DNA of 64,000 nt. Source: Platycnemis pennipes (Eukaryota; Arthropoda; Insecta; Odonata; Platycnemididae). Shown here piece after piece: positions 36,866 through 50,441 of the stretch. The notes beneath the pieces are model-generated. The model saw only the letters and a list, made by a program, of their open reading frames with translations. It ran no database searches and had not been told where the DNA came from. The DNA is taken from positions 26,311,859 through 26,375,858 of the forward strand of contig OW121858.1 in assembly GCA_933228895.1 (NCBI GenBank), read 5' to 3'. Position numbers and translations under genes: made by a program. Each line of letters starts with the position of its first letter. Position 1 is the first letter of the stretch.

Positions 36866-37567
36866 GGAGAGTGAAAGCTACTCTCAAATTAATATTAAAT
36901 AAAACAGATTTCGATTGTTATGAATTAAAAATAATCTGGTATCTAGTAGTGGTCTATTCCCCAGAGATCCCTAGTCAATCCAAATCCCTTTCCCAGTCAC
37001 CCCTTAGGCTAATAAAAATAAGAAACCAGAGGACTCATATGCTGGGTATTCACACATCTTAAAATAAAGAGCATACATGCCTGCTTGGGAAACTGATTAG
37101 AAAAATCACAAACATAAGAAAAAATTCTTATCACCACCATTTTGGATGAAGTGAGCAAAAAGAAACTATGTACAAGGGTGAAGAGGTCTAAAATAAAATA
37201 TTACGCTAGGATTATAGGAGAGTGAAAGCTACTCTCAAATTAATATTAAATAAAACAACAATTTCGATTGTTGTGAATTAAAAATAATCTGGTATCAAGT
37301 AGTGGTCTATTCCCCAGAGGTCATAGTTAATTCCAAATCCCTTTCCCAGTCACCCCTTAGGCTTATAAAATTAGGAAACCTGAGGACTCATATGCTGGGT
37401 ATTTACACATCTTAAAATAAAGAGCATACATGCCTGCTAGGGAGACTGATTAGAAAAATCACAAACATAAGAAAAAATTCTTATCACCACCATTTTGGAT
37501 GAAGTGAGCAAAAAGAAACTACGTACAAGGGTGAAGAGGTCTAAAATAAAATATTATGCTACAATGA
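36866..37567. repeat. Tandem pair of the 351-bp segment (copy 3)
   Basis: The segments start with GGAGAGTGAAAGCTACTC at 36866 and 37217. The second carries private differences (AACAACAATTTCGATTGTTG and AGAGGTCATAGTTAATTCC). The same pair with the same differences is in copy 4, so the doubling predates the split of copies 3 and 4. Confidence 0.85.
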
Positions 37568-39112
37568 AAAATGTCACTCACACCCTTTCAAGTATCCTGC
37601 AGGATGTCTGCTCTTTCAAAAGATATATGAATCCTTGACAACAAGACATACCGTAAGCATACAGTTTCAAGGATCAAAGATGAAACAATGTCATGCACTT
37701 TAAAATTCGAGCTAAGAATGTCAGACAATGTCAGAATAAAATCAACTAATTGTAATAGAATATTTAGAGTTTACTGCCAAAAATATACTAGCATCACATA
37801 TGCTTGAAACTAAAGGGAGATGTTTTTGATAAGTAAGTACTACAAAATATCCTACATACATTGTCAACATTGGCAGACATTGACCATCATGCATTAAATG
37901 TTGAACATGACCTAATGGCCTAAAAATATAAATGGTGTGAAAATATTACAATTAAGGGAAAGTAAGTGATTTTAAGGATTAACGTGAGCCAAAAACTAAA
38001 TGAGGGATCCCAAAGAGCCTTCCGATCACCAGACTTCTTCAAAAATGATGATTCCCAAACAATTGTTTTAGCACGGAATGCACCACCAGATACTTCACTT
38101 CTGATTGCATTAGTATTACATTATTATTGCATTGATTATTGCATTGTAATTGTAAATTGGTAAATTAATTCAGTTGCACTTCTAATATCGGAAGGATAAT
38201 ACATGACGGTATGCAAAATATGAATTCGCATGAACACTAATTCCCCTCCTGATGTATACCAACTAATCCTCTTTCCGTTGATAGCAAAAAAACGATAAAA
38301 ATTCAAGAAAATTGATGACGCCTGCTGCGTCAGTTGTGGGTTAAACATGAGCAAACCACTAAAAAATTGGGAGCAAATACAAAACCATGATTCTCAACAC
38401 ATGTAGACGTTAGACATATTTCAACATCACTAGCCAACTAGAATTATGCTTCGGACTACGTGAATCTAACGTCAATACTATACTAAGTAATACTGAACCC
38501 ATAAATGCTTAAACTGACGACCAAATCGAGAAGAGTACGCGACAAAAGAGACGAAAACATCACACATGCATTTATGAAGGAGTGTCGTCGTAACATCCAC
38601 ATTCAAGGTAACTGAGTAACCAGCGTAACTTGGGACATGACGAAAACAACACTAACTTTACACACAACTACGTTTTCTCACATTATTCACTGAAAATGTA
38701 CTTACAGGATAACTTTCATGAATTCATTTCATCTTCTTTCTTCACTTCTCAAATACAGGAGTGTGGCATACTATTTCTTAAACGTGATAAACATGTAGCG
38801 GTAATTTTCTAGATCCTGGCGGCACCCCCTCCCCCTCCCCCCCCTCCAAAAACCCCTAAAATCGCGATTTTTGGGAGGGAAACCCGGTGCTCAAGTTGGG
38901 AGAATTCGATGATATTGTTAAAAAAAAATTAGGACCGTACTTACCGAAAAGAACGTGTTAAAAATATGCGAGGTGGGAATGCGTAGGAATTCACCAAGGT
39001 GAAGTACCGTGGCTGCTCACTACGTGGCAGCACAAAGTGGATGTCAATGAAACTTCATTATGTTCTAGACATTCTTTGTGTGTGGAGCGGGTGATTTGAA
39101 AAGAGGTGTCAT

Positions 39113-41522
39113 CGGCATATTATGGGGTCATTTTGAGGGGGAAGTGGTGGTTTCTCCCGGATAAGAGAGACATATTCGTGAATGGTAGAGTGTGGAGAAG
39201 ATGTTGACGTGGGAAAATACCCGAAAATCCCGTGCCGCCATCAAGTAGAATAGGTGACCTAGACATATATCGGGGTCATTTTGAGGGGGAAGGGGTCATT
39301 TCTGCAAGATGGGAGTCACATATTCGTGAATGGTACAGTGAAGAGAAGCTATTTACGTGGAAAAATACCAGAAAATCCCGTGCCGCCATCAAGTAGAATA
39401 GGTGACCTAGGCATATAAAGAGGTCATTTTGAGAGGGAAGGGGTCATTTCTGCGAGATGAGAGTTACATATTCGTGAATAGTAGAGTGAAGAGAAGATAT
39501 TTACGTGGAAAAATACCAGAGAATCCCGTGCCGCCATGAAGTAGAATAGGTGACCTGGGCATATAAAGAGGTCATTTTGAGGGGGAAGGGGTCATTTCTG
39601 CAAGATGACAGTTACATATTCGTGAATGGTAGAGTGTAGAGAAGATATTTACGTGGAGAAATACCCGAAAATCCCGTGCCGCCATTAAGTAGAATAGGTG
39701 ACCTGGGCATATAAAGAGGTCATTTTGAGGGGGAAGGGGTAATTTCTGCAAGATGAGAGTTACATATTCGTGAATAGTAGAGTGAAGAGAAGATATTTAC
39801 GTGGAAAAATACCAGAGAATCCCGTGCCGCCATCAAGTAGAATAGGTGACCTGGGCATATAAAGAGGTCATTTTGAGGGGGAAGGGGTCATTTCTGCAAG
39901 ATGAGAGTTACATATTCGTGAATGGTAGAGTGTAGAGAAGATACTTACGTGGAGAAATACCCGAAAATCCCGTGCCGCCATTAAGTAGAATAGGTGACCT
40001 GGGCATATAAAGAGGTCATTTTGAGGGGGAAGGGGTCATTTCTGCAAGATGAGAGTTACATATTCGTGAATGGTAGAGTGTAGAGAAGATATTTACGTGG
40101 AGAAATACCAGAAAATCCCGTGCCGCCATCAAGTAGAATAGGTGACCTAGGCATATAAAGAGGTCATTTTGAGAGGGAAGGGGTCATTTCTGCAAGATGA
40201 GAGTTACATATTCGTGAATAGTAGAGTGAAGAGAAGATATTTACGTGGAAAAATACCAGAAAATCTCGTGCCGCCATGAAGTAGAATAGGTGACCTGGGC
40301 ATATAAAGAGGTCATTTTGGGGGGAAGGGGTCATTTCTGCAAGATGACAGTTACATATTCGTGAATAGTAGAGTGAAGAGAAGATATTTACGTGGAGAAA
40401 TACCCGAAAATCCCGTGCCGCCATTAAGTAGAATAGGTGACCTGGGCATATAAAGAGGTCATTTTGAGGGGGAAGGGGTAATTTCTGCAAGATGAGAGTT
40501 ACATATTCGTGAATAGTAGAGTGAAGAGAAGATATTTACGTGGAAAAATACCAGAAAATCCCGTGCCGCCATCAAGTAGAATAGGTGACCTAGGCATATA
40601 AAGAGGTCATTTTGAGAGGGAAGGGGTCATTTCTGCAAGATGAGAGTTACATATTCGTGAATAGTAGAGTGAAGAGAAGATATTTACGTGGAAAAATACC
40701 AGAAAATCTCGTGCCGCCATCAAGTAGAATAGGTGACCTGGGCATATAAAGAGGTCATTTTGAGGGGGAAGGGGTCATTTCTGCAAGATGAGAGTTACAT
40801 ATTCGTGAATGGTACAGTGAAGAGAAGCTATTTACGTGGAAAAATACCAGAAAATCCCGTGCCGCCATCAAGTAGAATAGGTGACCTGGGCATATAAATA
40901 GGTCATTTTGAGGGGGAAGGGGTCATTTCTGCAAGATGAGAGTTACATATTCGTGAATGGTAGAGTGTAGAGAAGATGTTGACGTGGGAAAATACCGGAA
41001 AATCCCGTGCCGCCATCAAGTAGAATAGGTGACCTAGGCATATAAAGAGGTCATTTTCAGGGGGAAGGGGTCATTTCTGCAAGATGTAAGTCACATATTC
41101 GTGAATGGTACAGTGAAGAGAAGATATTTACGTGGAAAAATACCAGAGAATCCCGTGCCGCCATGAAGTAGAATAGGTGACCTGGGCATATAAATAGGTC
41201 ATTTTGAGGGGGAAGGGGTCATTTCTGCAAGATGAGAGTTACATATTCGTGAATGGTAGAGTGTAGAGAAGATATTTACGTGGAGAAATACCCGAAAATC
41301 CCGTGCCGCCATTAAGTAGAATAGGTGACCTGGGCATATAAAGAGGTCATTTTGAGGGGGAAGGGGTCATTTCTGCAAGATGAGAGTTACATATTCGTGA
41401 ATGGTAGAGTGTAGAGAAGATATTTACGTGGAGAAATACCCGAAAATCCCGTGCCGCCATTAAGTAGAATAGGTGACCTGGGCATATAAAGAGGTCATTT
41501 TGAGGGGGAAGGGGTCATTTCG
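39113..41522. repeat. 148-bp satellite inside the 3.4-kb transposon
   Basis: Sixteen occurrences of GTGCCGCCAT(C/T/G)AAGTAGAATA start at 39232, 39380, 39528, 39676, 39824 and so on to 41451. Spacing is 148 bp, except one 147-bp unit that has lost a base near 40319. Variant monomers (CCATTAAG, CCATGAAG, TGTAGAGAAG, TGGTACAG) are interspersed and recur in order, suggesting local multi-monomer duplication. The monomer's GTGCCGCCA...TAGAATA matches the element's right terminus GTGCCGCCA...TAGAATA (42129-42147), in the same orientation. Confidence 0.93.
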
Positions 41523-41667
41523 ACAGGTTAAAGGCGACAAATTTGCTTGAAAGGTGGGACAGCATAGGAAAAGTTTTTACGAAGGACACGTATCATGTAC
41601 TCTGCGCCGGGTTTCCCTCCTCAATCACTATTTATAATGATTACTAACGTTTGGAGGGAAGTGAATG

Positions 41668-41797
41668 GCGAGCGTAGCGAGCGAAGTTCTTTTTCCCGGT
41701 TTCGGAGATCGCGAGCGAAATCCCCCTTTCTCTGAGTCGCGAGCGCAGCGAGCGAAATTTTCACCTTTTCTAAGTTCGCGAGCGCAGCGAGCGAAAA
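41668..41797. repeat. Short GC-rich direct repeats (GCGAGCGCAGCGAGCGAAA)
   Basis: Full units lie at 41668-41685 (with T in place of C), 41738-41757 and 41777-41797, and a half unit at 41710-41720. They are separated by ~30-bp pyrimidine-rich spacers (TCCCCCTTTCTCTGAGT and TTTTCACCTTTTCTAAGTT). The high CpG content contrasts with the AT-rich surroundings. They lie between the satellite and the right terminus of the transposon and could be subterminal transposase or host-factor sites. That role is inference. Confidence 0.75.
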
Positions 41798-42861
41798 TTT
41801 CTATTTATTTTGAGGGAAACGAGTGCTAAAACCACTGCAATCGGGATGTCAATGAGGGAAACCCGGTGCCGAAGGCTCTAAAATCGTCCTTTCCGGCTGT
41901 CTCCTCCAAGATGTGAAGCTCTCGGCAATGTGGCGCCATCTGTTCGGCCGCGAGTATAACTAAATTACGCCGAGAATCAGCGGAAGACGACTCGAAGTAG
42001 TCCATATAAACACATCAATTATTTAGGAAATAGACAATATGTGAGCATTCTTGCATTGATAGCGTCTTTCAGGCGGGTATCAAGTATTTTTTAATAGCAA
42101 CAGTTACTTCCTATCACCTGTAGATTGCGTGCCGCCAAGATCTAGAATAATACCCATGTAGCAAATAAATTGAGCAAAACAGTCAACAAAAACAGGGAGT
42201 GTATAAATATATATAACGTAAATATTTAAATATATGTAATGCAAATATATTACCCCTGAACAAAACATTCAAGCTGAATTTCGGCTCCAACTTCGATATA
42301 CGTTTGTCTTTTGTCTTCAAAAGTCGAGCGAGTGGAAGCGGATGTTTTCGAAACAGCTGGCAACTCAGTTGACTCAGGGACGTCAAGTAATACGATGAAC
42401 AATTTATAATACGGGGTTCTGGCGTAATACTTGTCTCACTGACAAGATTTCAGCTAAAAACCAAACAGTAGCCCAATGCCACAACACGTAGAAATATATA
42501 TTGATGAAATATGGGTCGAAACCACCTGTAAAATATTTCCTACATTTCGCACAGGCAATTTTTCATGTCTTAACACCTAAGAAATCGTTAGTATTTATTT
42601 TATCAATATTTTCACAGCACTTTCCTATATTTTTAGAGGCAATGTTTCATCTCTTAACACCTAACAAATCTTTAGTATCAATTTCATCAATATTTTCACA
42701 ACACAACAAATGAACAGTAACTCGTCCGTAGTTCCCCGTTAACTTTAAATCATTGACAAGTCGAAGCTGCTCATGGAACACTTCCCTCAACACTTGTAGG
42801 CCCAATAGAACACTCGCAACACCTCACAGAATCTGTTGGTTTGAAAAGTGGAACAACTTAC

Positions 42862-42976
42862 CATTTCTTCCATCTGACGCTGCTCACGAGAAGTTTTCGT
42901 TTCCCAAATTAAACGCTGCACTTGAAAATAACACTTCCACAAAAAACATCTCGCGGACACAGAATCCCTCCCCTTA
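42862..42976 (-). other. Candidate exon E4 (copy 3)
   Basis: Same acceptor, donor and open frame as 26065-26179. Confidence 0.33.
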
Positions 42977-43915
42977 CTGGAAAAAAAGGAACAGGAAAAT
43001 TAATTCATCGCACTTAGGCGTATATTAAGCCAAGAAAAAGTACTGCAGTCATGTTAATTTACTGGTCAAGTTCAACGAAAATCATATTGTGCTCTATTTA
43101 GGGACGACATGTTTTTAACACCAGCGAGAGACACCAAATACATCCCGAGTTTTTCGAACGCAACGTCAATCAACTTACAAGAACGCGCGCATAGTTGAAA
43201 CCAAAATAATCGGCCAAGAAAAGTTATTTGTTAAGGAGAAGCTAGAAACTAAGGAATCCGACAAGCCTTTTAAATTGTAGGTTCAGTCGTCATATCTCAC
43301 AGGGAATGAAAATCAAATGGCTCTCACCGCAGGCTGATGCCAGGTAGAAGAATGACAAGCCTGAACAATGGACAGAATTTTTCCGTTAAAACAGACTGTA
43401 TTGTCACTTGAACAATAAAAAAATAGCAGTGATTGAAATAAGATGTCGGATTCTTCAAATTGTTGAGGTTAACATTCAGCCCAACAAAGGTTTTCCACGA
43501 GCACAATAATTCTCTAATTGCTTCAGAAGTCTCGATTAATAAAACACCCACGATAAGTAAATATTACAGTTCTTAAAGGTGGACTCACAAGACAGATATT
43601 GCACAAAATTAAATGCAAGTAATAAAATAATATCATTTCGAGGTCATTATATTCTTCAACGAGTTACTCACCTGACGTCCACTACGGCTGTCCGGTCTCA
43701 GACTGACGAGAAAATCAAGTGCGCCGACGCCACATGAAATTGTGAGACAATTGATCTCCCGTTATGACATTCTTCAGAACTAAAAATTCATGAAAATACC
43801 TATTGCGAACTTAATAAATGTCAATAACTATTTTCATTTCTTTCATGTCATTGTAGGTAATATAATAATTTCAAAAATTTTTGTTGTACTAATATTATTC
43901 TTCGCTTGACTTCAC

Positions 43916-44024
43916 CTCGCTACAGTTGCCGCCCGGGAATATGACAAATGAAATAAAAGCGATAAAACAAACTATTTTAGTGTACCCGAAATTTACATCA
44001 GATTTGGATCCAATTATACCAATC
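43916..44024 (-). other. Candidate exon E5 (copy 3)
   Basis: Same borders and residues as 27119-27227. Confidence 0.25.
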
Positions 44025-47000
44025 CTGGAAGAACGAATGTTATTTCGCCGTTCGTAAGTTGAAAAATCCGATTTGGGGTGCAATAGAGAATTGTTTCCGC
44101 AACTATAACAGCATTCTTATTCTATTTTGTCATGTTAGAAGTAAATTTTGATAGAAGGTGTTTCCTAACGTAGAATTGAGATAAATTATTGGGTCTTTTT
44201 TGTACTGCTACGGTATAATTCTATTTCACGCAGTAGATGTCATAAAACGTATCAGTCAACACTCCCAAACATGTTATATTCGCATTCCCTTCATTTTCAT
44301 CCACTTGTTGCATCGTTGTTATTTCGACCGTCAACTGTTAAAAATTGCACGGGCAATGGACTGCGCGGAGAGTATGAGAAATTCAAATGCTGGCGAATTA
44401 TAAATGGGAGTGTGTTTCAAGTGTGTGAGTGTTTTAATGCAAAGAAAAATGAATGGAAGGAGGTTGAATTGATACTTAATAAGGTACTAGAAAAGCACTG
44501 TGCGAATTTTCGTCCCATATCGCGCTGTCTTTAGTGTTAATTATCGGGAGATGTAATTAACTAGCGTCCGTGTCAACATTCCGCTTCATCTTGTTTATAA
44601 AGCAGATATCGTGTTGCCTGGTTTAACAAAATGAGATAGTGAATAATAAACTTGCTTGTCTATAAAATGTTGTGGAAAACAAACGGGACATAGATGATGC
44701 CGGACCATGGGTCATGCTTGGCAACTAGTCTATTTTGGACGTCCGGGATTTTTTTATTGAAAGTAGTCAATTCTTTGTAACAAAATATTCGTTTTCCATT
44801 TACTGAACATAGTTAACGACGACTCATTCAAGATTTATGAATTAATCGCCAATTATATCATTCCTGATAGAAATACAATTCAACCTTACTTATTTACCAA
44901 AATATTAACTTCTAATGAACTAAGTATAGCTTCTGATATCATTCACTATCCTTGTTCTCCAACTGTATTGGAATTAATATTAAATTGTTATAATTATTTT
45001 ATTGGTTACTCTGCCTCTACTTTCCGACGCTATTGACTATGTACTGGTGGTTTTAATTTTCGGAGCTTTACATAATTATAGTCACTAGTAGCGAGAGTAC
45101 CAGTATCTAGATGTGATTGCTTTTACGGCGAGTGAATATTATCGAGTAATTATTTCCATAACGAATCGTATATTAACCGATTAGATTACCCTTGAAAGTA
45201 TTGCTTGAATTACACAAATAGTTATAGAATATGGGTCTCATCTTTAAAATTAGTGTGATATCAACCTTGAAGTTACCTACGCATATAAGTACAAAAATCC
45301 AGAGATGCAATTATTTTCAGAGACACGGCCATTCAATAAATATTCATTAAACATGTTACAGCAATATTAATTAAAATGGAATGACATTCCTCACCCAAAG
45401 CAAGTGACCTTGTGTGCGAACCTGATCAATAATATAAACCCATGGATCAAAGAGGTTTCACTGATGATGTATTTTGAGGCATTCGAGCAAGGTTCAGTAT
45501 TTTGCAGGATATCTAAAAACTGCAGCTGAATTTATTATTGGCCAGCTATTCAAAAGATATAATGGTATTCTGAATAATTTCTACTTTATCAACAGCATTT
45601 AATATTTACTTTAAATAAACAATGGTACCCATTTATCTTGTCATCTCAATATTTCCATCATTTCAATTATGTAACTAATGGTCAGTTCCTTTGGCATTTA
45701 AATTAAAAATATTTAATTATACACGTTTAGAGCATAAAAATTCTCTTATTACCTGTAAATTCCAAAAAGTCATTTATCTAGTTTTGTCGAAATTTATTTC
45801 ATTACAAACCGATTTGTGCTATTTCATAATTTATGGGTATCTCTTATTACTTACTACTTGCTGACATAAATGTTCATTACCATATTTTTTACACTTTTTT
45901 CACCGATAATAATTAAGTTTAGCTGCTCACTCTGCTCTATGATGGCTAACTCTACAAAAATTATCTCCCATTTCCTTTTCAAGAATGAAATTCCATATAA
46001 TATTACCTTCTCAATGTCAATTTGTCGTTGATGGTCACATTTGATGAATAAGGGATACATTTCTATATCCATATACCAACCTCTCTAATGTCTCAAAATC
46101 ACGTTTTCTTTTGGCATTTCCACTGCTAAGAGCCCAAGGTTATCGTAATCGAATCACATAGTGGCAAGGTCATCAATTACATGATCTGAATTGCACAGTA
46201 CCATCCATTTCTTACTTCATCTGGTCCACCTAACCTTCAGCCAAAAACTACAGCACCATCAAAACATTTTGTAATATAGCCATCAACAAATGTTCACAGA
46301 CAATGAATTGCAACAAAACCAGCAGGTGTGCAAAGACAATGCCACGAAAATGAAACGAATATAATTTCCTCCATAAATTGAATAAATATTGACACCGTTA
46401 CAACCAGTAGCGAAGTTAATGGAAAACTAACTTCAGCCAAAAACTATGACAATCAATAAATTGTACAATGCAGCCATCAGCAAATTAAATACATTGTAAC
46501 AAAAGACCAGATTTGCTAAGACAATGCTATGAAAACACAATTAAAACAAGATGTTACCTTCCATAGACACAAAAATAGTGACACCATTACCACCTATCAT
46601 AGTTTTTTTGTTTCCACCAGTAAATCATAAGTGTAGAATTTAACACTAACAATTTAACCCAACCTAAAATATAACCTGCTGTACATGGTGTCTTCCTTTT
46701 GTGTTTGTGTAATTCAACATAATTTATGCATTTGAAGTTTTTCACTACACCTAATATTATAGAAGTCAATCTGCTATGGTGATAACATGTCCTATATACC
46801 CGAATTGCCTAATAATGTCTTATTTCCTGAGAATGTTTCCCAGACAATGGCAGATTAGCTAATAACTCTCTTCAAAACTCCTCTACCCTCCTACTGCCAT
46901 TACACAACACTTTACTTCTGCTTTCGATAACCTTTACCAATACAGGGGCCACAGATTTAAATTCAATATGTACTACCAATTATACAGTGAACATATCTCA

Positions 47001-47850
47001 CACTTTGAGGTGACAGTAGTAGGTTACAATGAAATCCAATAAAAAAATATATACACCTTCTTATATCTTTATTAAATGCAACAAAATATTTTGACATACA
47101 AAATACATTCCATGTTCAAAAATTCAGAGTATTGCCACCATCAGAGCTTGAAAATCAGTTTTAACAGTTTCAAAGAATGATTTTTTTTTCAGCTTTAGCT
47201 CAACAATGTCAATCAAAACAATACTCTACTACACAGGTTCACCAACTGCATTTGCCAGGAGAAAGTCATCGACCAGAAAAATACTCTCATAGTAATTGCT
47301 ATTTTGTAATAGTTTTCCATGAAATTTCACTTTAAAAACACTAATTTGGATTTATACCTGGAGAAGTATTGGTTTCACTCTCGCAATGACTGTCTCCTGT
47401 TTCACCCCCACGCCACGTTGAGGCCGCAGTTTGGATTTGAGGGGGGGCATGCACTAATACTACTTTTAACTACATGCACTAGCAACTACGTACTACCAAA
47501 CCATTTAGAAAAGGAAAACTATTCACACCAATACTACTCTACGAATACCAAATAATGCTACCAAAAATCTACTGCAAGCATGGTACACACACTCACTCAA
47601 ATACTCATTCATACAACACACACAAAATGTTCAGTCCCAGCATTGTCAAGTTCATAATACAATTTCACAGTACATTGTCCACTCACAAGTGTCTCTGTGG
47701 CCTCCTACCTATGCTATTGTCTATCGTCATCTCAGAAATCTGTCCTACACACTACGGAGCTCTGTAACATGCTACTCCCTACCAACTACCTACAAGTTCT
47801 CATCTCATCTCAACAGAAGCACATGCCTACCAACTGCCTACACAGTTAGT

Positions 47851-48068
47851 CTAATGCAAGTCAAGACAGATTACACAGAAGTTTACATTTGTCAATACAA
47901 GTTTAAAGCACGAGTAGATAGCACACACACACAAGTTCAGCACACACAAATTGTTCATCTCCAGGTTTGGAGAAGTTTCCATCACAGCATCTCCGAGTTG
48001 TGTTGCTCTGCATGCTCTCTCTCCATCGTCCACTCTGGCTCCAAATGCTTCATCCTCCTCCTCCAAGC
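47851..48068 (-). CDS. Candidate exon E3 (copy 4)
   Basis: Intact acceptor and LEEEDEAFGARVDDGERACR frame, with the Thr variant. Confidence 0.3.
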
Positions 48069-49472
48069 CTAAAAGACACCATACTTACGGTTAACACACT
48101 GCTCCAGACTGGTTCAGACACAAATGGAAGCAAGTATCGAGATTCGGACATTCAAGGGGGTCTAGAATATATTTCACCACAGTCACCAGCAGTGCCTAGT
48201 ATTGTGGAAAGCTTATCACTTCAGTTATGCCTTCTGTGAATAGGGAAAGCTTCCTGAGGTATGACATACATTGAAATTCTCTACGTTTACCAATCCAAAG
48301 CAGAATGATCTGAACTTAGATCGATATGAAAGATCAGAAGCGAGCTCACTCAGATCGCCTAGTTTACCAATATTGTCTGAAAATATCGATATTCAACTAT
48401 CTTACTCAGCATTCGCATCTCTTTGTTTATATATAGTCCAGCACTGGAAACATTATTGAATTGAGTTTATATAGCCCAGCATTGTAATCATGTTGTACCA
48501 TGGAGTTGAAAAGTTATTTACTCCACTGGTTATTGTAGAACCCAATGAGCTTCTGAACTCACTTCGCAAATGAAATCGATTGCAATTTGTTTCTCATGAG
48601 CAAACAAAAGAAGAAAGAAAGGCAGTACAAGCGGACCTCTTGAGATCGATCAGAGATCTCAGATACGTTAGGGAAAGCGGTAAGCTAACTCTGTTCCCTA
48701 CTCCGATCCATCTGACTAGCCCGTTCCGGTTACCATACTCGGCAGAACCGGTTACTTTATTTTGATAACAATTGGTAAACGTAGATAATATGTGCCAACT
48801 GGAGTCAAAGATATAATTCAATTCTATATCAATACCCAATTTTAATAACGACTGCAGCAATGACATGGTCTCTTACCGCATGCAGCACTGACCACATCAT
48901 AGATTATGGTTTACACTACATTTATTAAGTTGCAGTTTTTAGTGAACCAAAAATTGATATTTCATGTGACACACATTATGCACTGATGAACAATGAATGC
49001 TTTCATGATATTATAATGGAAACAATTGATTTCAGTAAGTGTATCAAAGAGAAAAAGAAACAAATTGGTAGAAGAAGAAATCTGTCATAAACTCTGAAAA
49101 AAGATATGAAACTGTTTACATCTTGAGACATGATGGGTCGATGAAGACAACTAAGGAGGGACAAGTGAACGGGACGAATGCCAAAGGAATGCCTATTGCA
49201 AGATATTATTATAGCCAAATAAATATGCAAAATTATAATGCATGTCATTACACAAAGAGGTTGGTCAATATGACGATCCAATGGACAGCTACTTTTTTGC
49301 TGGATTTTTCTACTTGGCTTGAATCCAGAATAAATTAAGGCACTGAACCAGGGAACAAGCAAAAACTAATTGCCAATAACTACCCACTCAGGCCAAATAC
49401 TGAACTAAACTCAATGCTGTTCAAAGATAAAAAGCTCAATTATTTATCATGCGAGAGAAAAATTATGAGTAC

Positions 49473-49565
49473 CTTGGTGCTCTGACTGGATGGGAACATA
49501 TTCTATTCTCTGGACTCCACGATGACTGCAACTGGCATACTCCTCACTACGGTCAATGAGAAGTC
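49473..49565 (-). CDS. Candidate internal exon E2 (copy 4)
   Basis: The 93-bp segment and both splice borders look identical to copies 1 and 2. Confidence 0.42.
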
Positions 49566-50441
49566 CTAAAAAATTACAATTACAATGATAAATATGAAAG
49601 AATTACATATTATTACTTCCCTCAGTCAAAATTGTAAGAATACTTTGCATACTACGTATTGAACAAACTAGATTTAACTTGACTTAGGAATTTTAAAGTT
49701 AAAATTGAATTTCAAACAGTCAGAGCACATATAGTGATTTCATTTATACAACTGAATTAAACCAAATGAAATTATAGTGAAACTCATCCGACTCATTTTC
49801 CGAACAGTTTAAATAAGTCACTAAAAATTAAATTTGCAGAGATTTTACGAAGAAAAAAATGTGCCTTCCAACTGGAATGCCAAATGCAAAAACACATGAC
49901 CATGTCAATTAGCAAAAACGTATTTTTGTTTTCAATAAATTACAGAAGGTTTAAAATGCTGAATCAAGGTATTTCATGAACAATGTCTACCATACGTTTC
50001 TACTATAAACATGGGTAGATAAATAAATATTTGAAATTCTCACTGCGTTAAAGCTGGCTTGATTGCAGAGGGATCCCATAGCACACCCTTGTGTCATTTG
50101 TTCTTGTTCTCTTGGGGGCCCGACTGTTGAGAGAACGGATTAGTACATGCAAAGAATCAACACTTTGGATTTGCATGTAATTTTGCAAGCCAAATAGTAA
50201 TGATTTAGGATGTTACGATAAGGAAGGCCTCATTAGAGCAGGAATTAAGCCATTCCACACCCTGTGAAACCAATCCATCTCGCAGAAGCAACAATTTTGA
50301 TCATGCGAGTCCACATATGCAATAAAACTTAAATTAAATTCGACCTACTCCCTAACCTTAGGCTACGCTGTGCTTTGAAATAGCCCTAATGGCCCAACAC
50401 TACGCTAACATCTACCCACGCCCCTTACCCTTTCCCGCCCA

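Larger units (their letters stand above)
38800..42154. mobile_element. 3355-bp non-autonomous DNA transposon with 26-bp TIRs
   Basis: Copies 2 and 4 have the empty site AACATGTAGCAAATAAATTG. In copy 3 CATGTAGC is present on both sides (38792-38799 and 42155-42162), an 8-bp target duplication. The ends are inverted repeats, 38800-38825 and 42129-42154, matching at 23 of 26 positions. The outer end is GGTA and the inner end TTGGCGGCAC or CTGGCGGCAC. Inside are a C-rich tract (38824-38847), a perfect AAAATCGCGATTTT palindrome (38858-38871), a 148-bp satellite and a GC-rich right part. GAGGGAAACCCGGTGC occurs near both ends (38875 and 41854), with an inverted near-copy at 41604. There is no transposase frame. 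An 8-bp duplication fits hAT, P, Merlin or Mutator-like elements; I cannot choose. Confidence 0.9.
28731..45510. repeat. Macro-unit copy 3 (16,780 bp)
   Basis: It joins copy 2 directly, without satellite: TTTGCAGGAT|ATCTAAAAACTG. It is longer than its sisters because of a 3355-bp transposon at 38800 plus its 8-bp target duplication, and shorter by a 927-bp deletion at 32310/32311. Correcting for both gives about 14.34 kb, matching copy 4 after its own insertion is removed. Its first ~3 kb shares private variants with copy 5 (for example GCATAATGATCTGAACTTAA near 31520 and 63346). The rest resembles copy 4. Stretches not covered by other entries are AT-rich with nothing I can assign. Confidence 0.92.

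Noticed and set aside
40164..40490. 108-codon minus-strand frame
   Set aside because: It lies wholly inside the 148-bp satellite and repeats its motif twice. It is an artefact of tandem repetition.
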